64,000 nucleotides of DNA, from NCBI RefSeq assembly GCF_000003605.2, contig NW_003152254.1, positions 319,882-383,881 on the forward strand, written 5' to 3'. Both the position numbers and the translations under genes were made by a program. Origin of the DNA: Saccoglossus kowalevskii (taxonomy: Eukaryota; Hemichordata; Enteropneusta; Harrimaniidae). The notes beneath the pieces are model-generated. The model had not been told where the DNA came from and searched no databases. It worked only from the letters and a program-made list of their open reading frames with translations. This document shows positions 1-12,000 of this stretch, in pieces; the stretch's first letter is position 1, and each line of letters starts with the position of its first letter.

Positions 1-75
1 CACTTCCCACACACACAACCGTCCCAAAGTATACATTAACCCATTTAGTTAAACAACTTCCTGCAAGTTACTCAC

Positions 76-393
76 CGACAAGTAAGATGAAATAGTCGTC
101 AAGGTATGTATCCATAATTTCTGGTTCTTGGTTCGACTGACATTTCACTACAACACCATCGTGTTCGGATGTAGGTACGAAGGTAAGTTCACTGTGTGTG
201 GTAAAAGTGCCGTCCATGTTTTCGAATACAGTCTGATTGCCATTCCCCATAAGTTCTTCATCCTTATACCATTCAATGGAAGCAGCAGGGAGTCCGTTTT
301 CGGCTACACAATTCGATGTGTGCACTTCTCCGCCATTGACGAAATGGTATTCACCATTTTCAACGTCGAAGATATCAACACTTTCCACAATTT
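76..393 (-). CDS. VC1 C-type Ig exon, cassette c (most distal)
   Basis: This exon encodes one C2/I-set-type Ig domain of 106 codons, phase 1 at both ends. The acceptor is TGCAG before position 393 and the donor is GTGAGT at 75-70. The domain shows the first Cys (SNCVAENG), the core Trp (IEWYKDEEL) and the second Cys (VVVKCQSNQEPE), with a DGTF turn between them. The pattern resembles the second Ig domain of CADM/nectin proteins (ExDxGxxVxCQ); this is family knowledge, not a search result. It is the third of three similar C exons lying downstream of the single V exon at 15252-15620. Its tail exon should lie left of position 1. It could instead belong to a separate gene whose V exon was lost. 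Confidence 0.85.
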
Positions 394-463
394 CTGCAAT
401 GAACAAGGTCAACGTTGGTCACATTTCACAAAATAACTAGGACGGGGGTAATTATTTCGTCAT

Positions 464-705
464 AAAAAAAGTGGTCGTTGTCGCACAGCATCTGTGTGAA
501 TTTTATGTTAAAGCATGTGGGTCGTCACCTGCGCACACGCGGGAATTGAGTCCCAAGCGACGATAACAACACACGCTAAAAACGCAAAGGCTCTTGGGTA
601 AACAATGACACGCTATGGCCATCTGACGCACGCGCAGGTGACGACTCCCCGGCCCCGCTTTAACAAATATATTTTATCCACTTTTTATAAGTTGCTATGG
701 GAATA
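464..705. mobile_element. Family B MITE remnant interrupted by a family A MITE
   Basis: Positions 464-511 match the left half of the family B palindromic element seen whole at 5231-5350 and 9228-9348 (gtggtcgttgtcgcacagc). Positions 664 to about 705 match its middle (caaatatattttatccac, then gctatggga). Between them sits a complete family A element with TTAA at each end. The right end of the B copy is missing. The copy lies about 70 bp upstream of a VC1 C exon, as do the other two B copies. Confidence 0.6.
508..663 (+). mobile_element. Family A TTAA-flanked MITE, copy 1
   Basis: This is a 156-bp non-coding element with TTAA at both ends and imperfect terminal inverted repeats of about 25 bp (ttaaagc..gtcgtcacctgcgc at the left, gcgcaggtgacgac..gctttaa at the right). 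The interior contains cgacgataacaacacacgct, shared with seven other copies in the window. TTAA targets are typical of piggyBac-type transposition; that assignment is inferred. It is inserted inside a family B element. Confidence 0.8.
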
Positions 706-3700
706 ATAGAATAATACATGATGCAAATGTGAATAATTTTCCCACCATCGTTTCTAGGAAAAATAAGACGTTCGATAGACTTAGTTTATACATATAATGT
801 GGCTATCAACAATGTATTTTTACTCGTCTATCTATCTATATTTGTTTTACCATGGTAACTGTGTTTCCCGGTTAGCAGATTTTTGTAACGCACTGTGTTT
901 CAAGTTCGTAATCAAGTTATATAAAATCGCGCCAAATGCTGATAGCATTACTCCAAAATTAGTGTAAACAAAAACTACTAACGATTTTATTTTTTTATTT
1001 TTTTAGTTTATCAGGAGTTTGAATGATGAGTTAAGTTGACAGAACTATGCCGAGGGTCGACTACTAAGTTCAACACTTTATTAGTATTGTTCTCATATGT
1101 TATTTAAGTGTTTTAAGTAGTTTTATCAATGACATTACGTAATACACATTTGGTTCACACGAGGTTGTAGTATTTTTTAGGATCAACATATTGCATTATA
1201 AACATATATTATAGGAATTTTATAGAAAGTTTGTTTACTAGTTTAGTAGTGGCAACTACGAAATGCGTTAACCGTAGGACATATTCCTGGTAATCACGTG
1301 GTCGTGAAACGACTGCTGCGATTGGTTGATCGCATTATTACTCTGCCACGCCTTAGAGTTTCATTGTTACAGTAAAAACTGTAGAATGTTGTAAGAGAAG
1401 ACGGAAAGAAGTGGGTAGCGAGGCTTGACCTCGGCTAAGAATTTAGACGAATAAAGTTAGACTATCTGTAATGAACTAATGTGTATTCCAATGGGTAGAC
1501 CCTGGTATCTCTTCGTGTAAGTGTTACCAGCCAATGAAAGTTCCCAGAACACAACGCTAGTGTTCACAACACTAGGAACAAATACACATAACGCTTTGAT
1601 TTTAACTGTTCAAATGTAGTTACCTGTAGTCATTGCTTATCAGCAGTTTGAATAGGGGAGGAGGTAGGTAAAGGGTGAAAAAAATGGTCAGCGAAATTTG
1701 TAATCCCCAAATCAGGGAAACCTTGTTGTGAATAGTGAACAGAAACAGATAAGGGCCGACATAATGAACTAAATGAGGGTGATTAGAAGATTCAGTTGTA
1801 TTTAATATTTATATTTAAAAGTCGGTGTATTTTTCAAAACGTGGCATTATTGTACATATAAAGCTCTATTGAGAATAAGAAAGTGTAAACAAATGGTAGG
1901 GTGAAAATATTTACCCTCGATTTGTAATTGTCAACCCTTATTCTGCTTCAAGGACAAATTGTGCAAGGATTCCATATCTGATTCGGTGAGCAAAATTATA
2001 CTGACTTGCAAAATTTGGTCACTGAATTTTACACAAAAACGTTTTGCACAACCAATTTTGCTGACCACACATCCAACTGGAACCTCGTTTGAATGGGTGA
2101 ATTCTTGACTGAACTATGTGGAGTACAGTCGACTAGTACTCTTTGCAAACTTGTGAGGGTTATTATATTTGGGTGAGGTGTTGGAATCAAATACAATACG
2201 GACTCGGCTACTTCCTGACCGCAACTATATAAGTTTTTTTTTTTCAAGTTCCCGCCCCTTTCACAGCAATTTGATTTTAAAACCAGGCACATTGCAATAA
2301 CGTTTCAACACTCCTGAAGTAGAGTAGAATAAAAACTAAGAGTTCCATGACACCGACTGTGTAGCGCCACCAACGACGAAGAAGTGAAATAATTATTTGT
2401 TATTTTAACGCAGACTGACGGAGGAAGAGCAAAACCCAAAACCTATGCACATGTGTTTATCCCACTTTTACTTTTGTCTCTTCTTTAGCCTGACTAAATC
2501 AAAACGTACATGTTTGAAAAAATGTTTTGTTTCTGAATGTATAACAGATATTGATCATGGTGAAAAGATTTGAGCAAGTACAAATTTGTCCGTCAAACAT
2601 TAGTATTTATAAGTAGTCCATGTACCTCACATATTAATTGCTGTGAATTCCCTCAGCTCTCTGTTTTCTCTGAATAGCTTGAGTGTACATTGGCGAACTT
2701 GAGAAGTATATAGATTGATCCACTGCAGTAATAGGCGCAGGGACAAGATCGGAAGTTGTGTGCGATGCGGTTTTGAGATTACATCGGTGGAAAACAGAGA
2801 TAAGCCTAGAAATATATACATTTAAAACAAATGCACGTATAACGTCCCATATATAACGTGGACTATATTATTAGAACGTGCGAAACAAACAAGAATCGAC
2901 GTTCACGTTCCAGACTCTTCGGGCAGACACCTACGTATTTTCACGGAGGAACAACTCCCCAACCAATCCCCAGCGAGTCCCAGAGTCAACGATGGTACAC
3001 TGTACACCTGGACAATGTTGTTGTATATTTTGCAGCACTTTCAAAGTTAAATATTCGAAATAATCCAAAATGGTTAGTTTGTGTTTCTCGTTCGCGACGA
3101 GTCTGGGCACTCGTGGTTCATGGTTGGGCTTATAGTCACGTGGTTTATCAATTCACGCAAGATGATATTGTCTATAAGTAATTTATTAAAATCATCTACG
3201 AACACATGAAAATACAATTGTTGATAGATTTACTTCAAGTTTTCATCATTTTCATCTCTGAATTTTGAAATAAAGTTACATGTTTACAAAATAAAATCTG
3301 CTAGTAATACTCATGTGATATTATCAGTGAAAATTTAAAATATAAACAAAATACAATATGTGAAACAGAACTGTACTATAAAGATAAGATACTTATATTG
3401 CAAATTAAGTTGGAAATATAGAAATATCATGATCGTTTTTTTTCACACAAAAAATTAAAATGATTGTTTCTAACTCAAAGTTGTTTTGTTTTGTTTTGTA
3501 ATAAACTTAAAATACAGATTGTAGTCTATAAGATCATTCACAATTAAAGAATCGTGGTACTCACAAAACTTTGGTGTTTAAACTTGATTTTAGTAAACTG
3601 ACCACGTGGCCATAATAGTAAGCATTGCCACGTAAATTATATATGAAATCTCTCTTTAAGGTCGTAAGAGGTCATTGGATTCCAACCAACCCAAGTGAAA

Positions 3701-4517
3701 ATCATAGTAAAAAGTGTAAAAACATAAGGCTCAAACTCTGAATTAAGCTACGGATTGATCGTTATGAAAAACGAAAGTAAAATAAAATTGTGGTTTTGGT
3801 CACGTGGTGTACTATTATTTTTTTATATAACGCAAAGTGTTACGTAAGAGAACTGTGCAACATCACGTGGTGTCCACATGTTAAATTTCGAAAAGTAATG
3901 TTCTACAGCCCAGATTGAATTAATGGTGAGACTTAATTAAAAACAATTCAAGAAAAAGAGGTGTTTCGGACAAAACATTCGGAGGACTATATATTCCATA
4001 TTAAATAATTTTGACTATGACTACCCTACCAAAGAAATAAAAAAAAACATGTACTTTTCATTCAAAGCGGCAACGTAGAAGGTATCGAACCATAATCAGG
4101 GAGGTAACATTATAACAATTATTGAAATTATTATTATTTCATCAGCTGAATTAATGTAAACACAGTCAAAAGCGATGCGTTGCTATGCGACTCGGAGAAT
4201 CACGAGTTGAAATCAAAAAGTGTAAAAACATCTGACACGGAGAGAAGTGACGATCTCTGCCGGGCTGTGTCTAATTTTGCAGCACCTGTAAAATTAAATC
4301 AGAATCATGAACTTTACTGTTGTGTATGGATTACAACGACAGAAAAAAAACAAAATAGCATTACATTGTGTATTCATTCTAAACTAGCACACAGCAACGT
4401 GACCGGATGTGACGACTGTATGGCACCGCGCGTGCGCACGTGGCTGAATACGAGATGTGAATCTCCTGGAAATTATTAATCATACCACACAAGTTGCTGA
4501 TACTCGCCTTTTACAAT
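664..4517. other. Non-coding stretch between VC1 cassettes c and b
   Basis: No convincing coding exon is visible. Several blocks are recognisably similar to the next interval: the motif aaggtcgtaagaggtcattg near 3659 recurs near 6990, 3260-3450 resembles 5835-5990, and 4165-4330 resembles 7675-7830. This shows that the cassette was duplicated together with its non-coding surroundings. Confidence 0.6.
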
Positions 4518-4585
4518 TTAGAGACTTGAGAATAACAAAGACACCAATAAGATAACTACACTAAAACTAGTAATACCAGCGCCAC
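4518..4585 (-). CDS. VC1 C-terminal hydrophobic tail exon, cassette b
   Basis: This 68-nt terminal exon has an acceptor AG at 4587-4586 (CGTAG before GTGGCGC). Joined in phase 1 to the C exon at 4857-5174 it gives S-GAGITSFSVVILLVSLLFSSL and then a TAA stop. The small residues (S, G, A, G) followed by an uninterrupted hydrophobic run that ends at the stop are what a GPI-attachment signal looks like. A short transmembrane anchor with no cytoplasmic part is the alternative. The exon at 8283-8350 is a close paralogue. Confidence 0.85.
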
Positions 4586-4856
4586 CTACGGAGAGATATA
4601 ATACGTTATTTACATAAGGGAGATTTATTGAATCATACACCACAATGTCACACAGTCGAGCACAGTCGTCATGGCAACTCAAATTTACATATTCAGCATC
4701 AAACCGCAATATTTTTTTTTTACCAGTGTTGTAATAGGAGACTTCGAATGTCAGATTATATTCTTAGTAATAAGACACACACAAACATGCAAACAGATAA
4801 AGTCTCCATTAGGGCTTCAACCAGAAAATTTAGAAAACTCGCCGGAATTTACTTAC

Positions 4857-5174
4857 TGACACTTAAGATGAAATAGTCGTCAATGTATGCGTCCATAATT
4901 GCCGGTTCTTGGTTCGACTGACATTTCACTACTGCACCATCGTGTTCGAAGAGAGTTATGAAGCTAACTTCGCTGCGTGTGTTGTAAGTACCGTCCATGT
5001 TGTCTAATATGCTTTCACTTCCGTTCGACATAAGTTCGTCATCCTTATACCATTCAAGCCGAGCAGGAGGGAATCCGTTTTCAGCCTCACAAATAGCTGT
5101 GTACATCTCGCCGCTCTGGACGAACTCGTAGTCGCCGCGTTCAATATCAAGGATGTCAACACTCTCCACGATTT
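4857..5174 (-). CDS. VC1 C-type Ig exon, cassette b
   Basis: This 318-nt exon is phase 1 at both ends, with acceptor TGCAG and donor GTAAGT at 4856-4851. It encodes one C2/I-set Ig domain with the first Cys in AICEAENGFPPA, the Trp in LEWYKDDEL, a DGTY turn, and the second Cys in AVVKCQSNQEPA. It carries a potential N-glycosylation site (NGS). It pairs with the tail exon 4518-4585, 270 bp downstream. It is very similar to cassettes a and c. The same V exon (15252-15620) could splice to it because the phases match; that use is inferred. Confidence 0.88.
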
Positions 5175-5230
5175 CTGCAATAATCACGGTGAACGTTCAC
5201 AAAATTAAAAACCAGGTGTTCATTTCACTA

Positions 5231-5350
5231 TTAAAGGGCGGTAGTGATCGCGTAGCGCGTATTTAAGTAAATTACATATAATCAAATGTGTTTTACACAA
5301 GTTCTATACGTCACTATGGAAACCATAACGCCACGACCACCGCCTTTTAA
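5231..5350 (+). mobile_element. Family B TTAA-flanked MITE, complete copy
   Basis: This 120-bp element begins ttaaagggcggtagtgatcg and ends cgaccaccgccttttaa. The termini are inverted repeats of each other and TTAA is at both edges. It lies 57 bp upstream of the cassette b C exon, in the same relative place as the copies next to cassettes a and c. It therefore probably inserted before the cassettes were duplicated. Confidence 0.75.
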
Positions 5351-8282
5351 CGTATCACAGCAAAAATACGTCAAATGTGCAAATTATTCCACCAAATTAT
5401 AGGCGGACAAGATATTGCTCAGATAATTCAGTGTATACAACATATGGCTATAATGAATGTATTTCGACTCATCGCTTCGCGGCTCATCAAATACGGGGAT
5501 TGTGGTGTTAATGGCGTCCAAATATTGCTACGGGCTAACTGTGTGTTTAATTAGTAGTTAGATTGGGTTTCAAGATAACAGTTAGTTCCAAACTTTGTTA
5601 AAATAGTGTGGACAACACACCTTACGATTTATTAGTTTTTGAGGCTATTTTTCTTTAAATCAGGCACTTTGCAAACTTGAAAAACAACTGACTGACAACA
5701 ATCGACAATATAATTCACGAGAACAAAACATCTGATTAGATGAAAGAAATTTAATGAATCAATCAGGTTCAAAAACATAACAATATGTAATTTCTTTTTT
5801 CCTCATCCGATTCGATCTTGGAATAAAAAAACTCATGATTAACATGGTAATTCACGTATGATATATTCAGTAAAAACATAAACATATAAAGAAAATACAC
5901 TATGTAAAATAGATTTGTTCTACAAAGATAAAATGCATAAATTGCCAATTTGTTTAGAAATATCGCTTTTATTCACAAAAATTCACATTTGTCGTACTTA
6001 ATCATCATGTATATAATGAGATTAAAATATAGTGGAAGGCAGAAAGCTTAATTTATAAAAATATTAATAACAATTTGTAAATACCGATTTTTTTTCCAAA
6101 TTCAAATATTTATTAATTATTGGCTCGAGAGCTCAAAATTGTCCACAAGCCTTCAAGTGACATAGCAACTGCGGCCGCCCACTCATTCAAAATGAAGGGC
6201 TTGCTGATTGGAAGATGCTGACCTGGTTATGAATATTAATTAAACCCCGCGATGATAACGCCATATCGTTTCTTGATTGGTCAATTTGAATTCTATGTAA
6301 AATATGTAAAATAGATTTTCAGTAAAATATTTTTCCAGTACTCATTTTCATTTATAAAAATTTATATTTATAAAAAGTTTATAAATTCCCAGCTTTATGC
6401 CTTCCACAGTATTCATAGAAATGAAAGCGTCCCAGTCGTCACACTGCGTGCGTTCGAATCTCGCGTAAACAATGTATTTTACACGTGTTGTTTATGGTCG
6501 CGTGATACCTATATATGTCGAACAAGGACGCGGTACGATGACTGTTACGTTTCAAGGTTGCTCATTACAGTTTTCCCCAGCGTGGTGGGTTTTAAGTGAA
6601 GGTGAACGCGCAGACGTTCTTTTTTCTGTGGGAACAAGTATATAATATCATTCATATGTTATTAACACAAACTGTCGAATTATTACAAACTTTTCCGTAA
6701 CCCTAAAATGTATTTCCAGACACTTTGTTTCATTGCTTCGATTGGAAAAATTTTTTGTTTTCTTTTTTTCTAACTGAACGACCCACGTTTTACTTTTACC
6801 AAATAGTCCCATGTATTAATCTGCATAAGTAATATGACACTATCCTCTCAAAAAACTTCACAAACTTCTCACATACTCGCAAAATTTAGTGAGATTCTTT
6901 CGTGAAACTATATTGAGCAACCTTGCCAAACATCACTAAATTCTTATAATTGTGAACGACGCAACATCACTGAAATTATGTCCCTTTACAAGGTCATAAG
7001 AGGTCATTGGATGACATACAAACTTCAGTAAAGTTGTTATTGTAAAAACTTTGAACTTGGAGAAAGCTACATATTATTATTGTTTTCAATAAAGCAATAA
7101 TTTGTTAATTGAATTGAAAAACAAAACAAAACAGAGTTGGATTAGTTATAACTTGAAACATTAATGATATGTATGACCAGAGGTACATTACTTGGGGTTT
7201 GCAACTACGGTGACATGAAACCAAGATCCCGTGTTAATCTCGCTCTCGCATAAGCGTTCCAACTCAGAAAAATGCGAATGCGCATGCCCGAGGTAACTAG
7301 GATACTGGGATGTCCAGGTGGATCAAAATACCTGTTCACGATGTGACGGATTACGATAACATTTTCGATGTATTACATTTTTTCGCTATGAATGTGGTAA
7401 TACATGTGTTATTGTTTTATTACAAACCTCCTATGTCATGTCAGAAGGTCGTAGCGTCAGTCTCGCTATCTACGAGATGAGACTTGAATGGGATCTTGAC
7501 ATGATGTCACCATACAGTACTATGCGCGTTGCAAACCCCAAATAATGTACATCTGGTATGACTAAGACTATCTTGAACAAAAATAACAATATATTTGTTT
7601 TATTTGTTCAGGGCGGTCTTAGCGATAACGTAACAAATATAGAGAAGTAGCGTTATAAACAATTCTTGAAACTTTGATGCGTTGCTAAGCGACTCGGAAA
7701 ACTATGAGTTGATATCAGAAAGTATGTAAACTCCAGTTAAGGATGATTATTTAAAGACATCTGAGCTGTGTCTATTTTGGCAGCACCTGTAGAAAGAAAT
7801 CAGACTCGTTAGATTCAGTAGTGTCTTTGGATTTCATCGACTCGGTGTTTTGCTAATGTACTGTACAGTACAGTGAACTGATAGTTGCTAGATTTAACCA
7901 TTTATACATATCGCATGATTATTGTCATGTCATTCATGACATATTTATATCATTATACAATATCAACTGGAAACGAACTATGTCAGAATGTGATTTTCGC
8001 ATTATTCATACTGTCTATATACAAGAATTTTAGTTTTTTAATTTTAGTTCGTTTTCGCAGCATAGAACGAATTAAAAAATAATTAGTTTTAATGATACTG
8101 ATATTATCAATACTTGGTATGAATTCGAAGCCATGACCATGCATTGCATGGTGCATTGTGCTCTATTTAAATATAGCTTGCATAATTTAAAACAGGCTCG
8201 CTGATATATAATTTCGAATACATGTTTCATTGAAGGAAAGAGCTATACATACATATAAGTGATACTCACATATAACGTTTTA
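5351..8282. other. Non-coding stretch between VC1 cassettes b and a
   Basis: I see no V-type or signal exon here on either strand. That is why the three C cassettes are read as sharing one V exon. Blocks are similar to the 664-4517 interval. A divergent family B element is at 6421-6550. Confidence 0.55.
6421..6550 (+). mobile_element. Family B MITE, divergent copy
   Basis: The interior (gcgttcgaatctcgcgtaaac, then aatgtattttacacgtgttg) and the right arm (gaacaaggacgcggtacgatg) match the family B consensus seen at 29402-29533. The termini are worn and no clear TTAA remains. Confidence 0.5.
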
Positions 8283-8350
8283 TTAGAGTGTTGAAAATAA
8301 CACAGACACCATCAAGAGTACTGCACTAAAACTAGTAACACCAGCGCCAC
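8283..8350 (-). CDS. VC1 C-terminal hydrophobic tail exon, cassette a
   Basis: This 68-nt terminal exon has acceptor CATAG before GTGGCGC. In phase with the C exon 8844-9161 it reads S-GAGVTSFSAVLLMVSVLFSTL and then TAA. The small-residue start and the hydrophobic run reaching the stop suggest a GPI-attachment signal or a tail-less membrane anchor. It differs from the cassette b tail by a few conservative changes, such as I to V and V to A. Confidence 0.85.
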
Positions 8351-8716
8351 CTATGGACAAAATGAAAGAAACTCAGAAACCGAAACATTTATTGAATCAT
8401 ATAAAATAATGCCACACAGTTATACGCATACGTATTGACAACTCGAATTTGCATGATCCATATTAAACCGCGACAGGCTGTTCGACCCGGTTACCAGTAT
8501 AATTGACAAATACAGAAAAAAAAGAGGAGTTACTATTCTGGTCTTACATACACAATAACGACTAGCCAGTGTAACATATTTCACGTAATTTCACGCTCCA
8601 TGACACGAGTACTGAACTTTGAGAGTTTGTTTTATTTTGCTTCAAGTATTTGGAGCTATAAAGTAAACCATGAAGAGATTGTTGTCCCATGCGACGTTGA
8701 TTTAATAGTTGCGTTA

Positions 8717-8785
8717 CACCAAACACACAAACACACATACACACACACATACACACACACAAACACACACATACACACACACACA
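8717..8785. repeat. (CA)n-rich microsatellite
   Basis: This is an interrupted CA/CACATA repeat about 60 bp downstream of the cassette a C exon. Shorter CA tracts occupy the same place beside cassette b (near 4775) and cassette c (positions 8-20), so it belongs to the duplicated block. Confidence 0.8.
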
Positions 8786-8843
8786 ACCGTCCCCAATCGG
8801 ACTTCAACCCAAATAATCTGAAATCTCGCCGGAAGTTACTTAC

Positions 8844-9161
8844 TAACGTGTAAGGTGAAATAATCCTCAAGATATATGTCCATGAGTTCCGGTTCTTGGT
8901 TAGACTGACATTTCACTACAGAACCGTCGTGTTCGATTGTAGGTACAAACGTAAGTACGGTGCGTGTAGTGAAAGTGCCGTCTCCGTTGTTTAATACGTC
9001 TTGGACGCCATTGGTCATGAACTCGTCGTCTTTATACCAGCTCAGCATAGCCTCAGGGAATCCGTTCTCGGCTACACAGGTCGTTGTGAACTCCTTGCCG
9101 CCCTCGACAAAATGGTATTCATCAGTTTCAATGTCGAGGATATCAACAGTTTCCACAATTT
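8844..9161 (-). CDS. VC1 C-type Ig exon, cassette a (nearest the V exon)
   Basis: This 318-nt exon is phase 1 at both ends, with donor GTAAGT at 8843-8838 and acceptor TGCAG. It encodes one C2/I-set Ig domain with the first Cys in TTCVAENGFPEA, the Trp in LSWYKDDEF, a DGTF turn, and the second Cys in SVVKCQSNQEPE. The tail exon at 8283-8350 follows. As the closest C exon to the V exon at 15252-15620, it is the default partner. The two more distal copies would be alternatives. Confidence 0.88.
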
Positions 9162-9227
9162 CTGCAATAGATCAGGTCAACGTGTGTCATATTTCACAAA
9201 ATAACCACCGGCAAAATCATTTCACAA

Positions 9228-9348
9228 TTAAAGAGTGGCGGTCGTAGCGCAGAGCCTGTTTGAATCTTCATGTGAATAAGCGTATTTCACACACGTCGTA
9301 TGGAATCCATACCGTACACGGCGCGGCGCGACGACCACTGCCCATTAA
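9228..9348 (+). mobile_element. Family B TTAA-flanked MITE, complete copy
   Basis: This 121-bp element begins ttaaagagtggcggtcgtag and ends gcgacgaccactgcccattaa. The ends are imperfect inverted repeats. It sits 66 bp upstream of the cassette a C exon. Confidence 0.75.
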
Positions 9349-11680
9349 CGCATCAATTCGCACAACAAAAACGTAAAAACGTGCAACCAACATTTTGCCA
9401 AAAAAAAATGGAAACGAATTTTGTTTTAACAAAACAAAACCGGACTGGAATGAGTGCAGATGATGGATACGGGAAAACAGTGTATATAAAATGAGATAAT
9501 TAATTGGAATGCATTTAAACAACAATTGATAAAAACACTGACCCTGCAATTCTGATCGATTGTCATGACAAATATTATATGGTCGCTATTATAACAGTAA
9601 TTGGATTTAATCAATAGTTGATATGTATGAAAGTATATCCTTAAGAAAAGAATGACTGAGATCACAGGTTCAAGGTAAGGGAGCAATATGTTCAATATAT
9701 GCCATCTATTAATGAGGTGAAAAATAGTTAAATCTCTGAAATTTAGTTCGTGAAACAGCTGTGCATATTAAAGAATGGCGCTAATAACTGACGTTCTGCA
9801 AAAAAAACTTTATTATGTTAATTACAGAGTGCCACCGTAAATGTAACTGTAAATTCTCATCACCATGTTCTAGGGGTAAACCCAAACTAAAATTCATAAG
9901 TAGATCACGATTCTATTTACTTCATTATTCTAATAATAGTACTATTATAACAATTGCATTTACACATCTGATCCAGCAAAGTTTAACTGTTTAACACACA
10001 GCTGTGGCGGTGATGATTAATCGTTACGTGGTATGGTATGTGCACGTAATTGTACAATTTACCGTTTATTTTGATAATGAAATGATAATTACTTGAAATT
10101 AGTTCTTTAAACAATGTGTTGATGTATTAGGAAAACACCCAACAGCTATTGAACAACTCGTCAGCGAGTAGCAAGGTATATTTATCACAAAGACTGCTTT
10201 CTGAGTAACTACCACATTAAGTTAATAACTAACTGTACGCCAACGATTTCGTAGGAACGCCAGATGTACCAGACATGTACACACAACAATAAGTTAAGTG
10301 GTAAGTAACACTGTGACCTTAGACTATTGAAAAACGGTTCAGGAATAGAAGCTAGGAATCATATAATAGTCATATTTGTAATTATTACAAGATTGCAGAT
10401 TCAAATATGTTTAACAATACCACTAATCAAACGAAGCTTAGAAAGACATCGTGTCAGCCGAGCATATTAGAGGCAAGAGGAGTTGTAGGAAACATTTAAA
10501 AACATTTTAAAACTTGTCTGAAATAGCTAACATTGGTTCATATATATGTTAATTATATAATTAGTATGTACAAACATGAGTTCTGCTACAAACTAAACAC
10601 ACATAGGGATAACCCGCAATATATGACTTTTCATTGAGAAAATTAATTAAAAGTGAACTTATGGGTGAGTAATACGAATATATTTCTGCCTTCAACTAAT
10701 AACTAGTTCTTTGTAATATGTGTGGAAAAGCTAATATGTGTATTTTTTTTAATATATACATACTTCAATATGTAAGGTCAAATGATTGTACATGTGGGAT
10801 ATTTAATATTCACGAATTTCACCCGGAAAATAACTAAAAAACCATGAACCAAGTTGTATTGGAATCTATTGAATGTTTTTTCCAGATATTAAAACGCGAC
10901 TACTAATTATGCAAATTAAATAAATCGGATAAATTCCAAGCTGATCTAGAAACTACCACTAAAATGAAACACACAGAAACTGTATTAAATCTTTGAATAA
11001 AATATACTAGTGGTTCGGGCAGTTCTGGACTAGCACCTATTAAGAAGAAATTTAGCCATAGTAATTAAAAAAAAAAGCTAAACCGAATTGAGGGTATTAT
11101 AATATTCAAATAAGTTCCAGGTAAATATGAAAAAAGTCGTATTTCAAAATGCATTTACACTTATTCACATGTTTTTTTTTTCTTTCAATGAAATTTCATC
11201 ACTCTCATCAAACGTCATTTTAGCCAAAAAATAAACTTTCTTGTTCTTTTACTTATTTCAAATAGCAGTTACCGCATAATTCTATTTCGAAGCGGTTCTT
11301 GGCACTTTTTCTCTTTGATTTGTCGTTCCCGAATAATAATCGAATGGTATTTTTTTGTGCGCTGATATAAACGTATTGCTTGCGTTCAATTCGAAATATT
11401 TTGTTTTTAATTTGTATTCTTCACATACAAAAGTGCTTTTTGTTCATTGAACTTAAGGAACGAAATAAGCATCAGCCCAGGGCACCTTACACCTCGGTCG
11501 GCGTCAAGTCGGTCATTTCAGCTCTCACACACTGAACGGAGATTTCCGCTCGCTAAAAACAAAATACAGATTTTGATGTGATGATAGACTCACCTGAATT
11601 GTCCTTTCGTTTCTCAAATGGAGAATCACAGATCGTGTCACGCGAGCAAGCCTGTGTGCCTAGATGTTATCGTGAATAGT

Positions 11681-12000
11681 TGTCTATAAAACGCGGAACC
11701 GAAATTTCATAAATGTAACATGATTCCATTTAAAATAGTCCTGGCATCAAGTTTAGGATTTAGGTCCATATACAGTATACCTACCCATCTCTTTACCCGA
11801 CTCATAATTTAATTGAGTTCTTTTAAATTGTAATTAAATTGCATTCATTTGTATGATTGCAATTTAATTGAGTTGAATTTAAGGGTAATTAAATTACAAT
11901 TCGATTGCAATTTAATTAGTTGCGTTTATATGGGATTGTAATTGAAATGGGTTGCTTCACAAATTCCGGTTCCCGTCCCGGTTTCGCGTGTTATAGACAA
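11681..12000. repeat. Inverted-repeat element with AATTAAATTGCA-rich core
   Basis: ttgtctataaaacgcggaac at the left is repeated in inverted form at the right end (gtttcgcgtgttatagacaa). The arms bracket a core of short A+T palindromic words built on ttgcaatttaattgag and its complement. It has no coding capacity. It is probably a non-autonomous DNA element; no family is assigned. Confidence 0.45.

Noticed and set aside
128-440. Plus-strand frames over the Ig exons (also at 8960-9247, 39207-39473 and 60735-61094)
   Set aside because: They are reverse-strand shadows of the C-type exons and lack splice signals or domain features.
6445-6465. tRNA-like B box (gcgttcgaatctc)
   Set aside because: It lies inside the family B palindromic element, with no matching A box or cloverleaf. 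Other copies vary at these bases.
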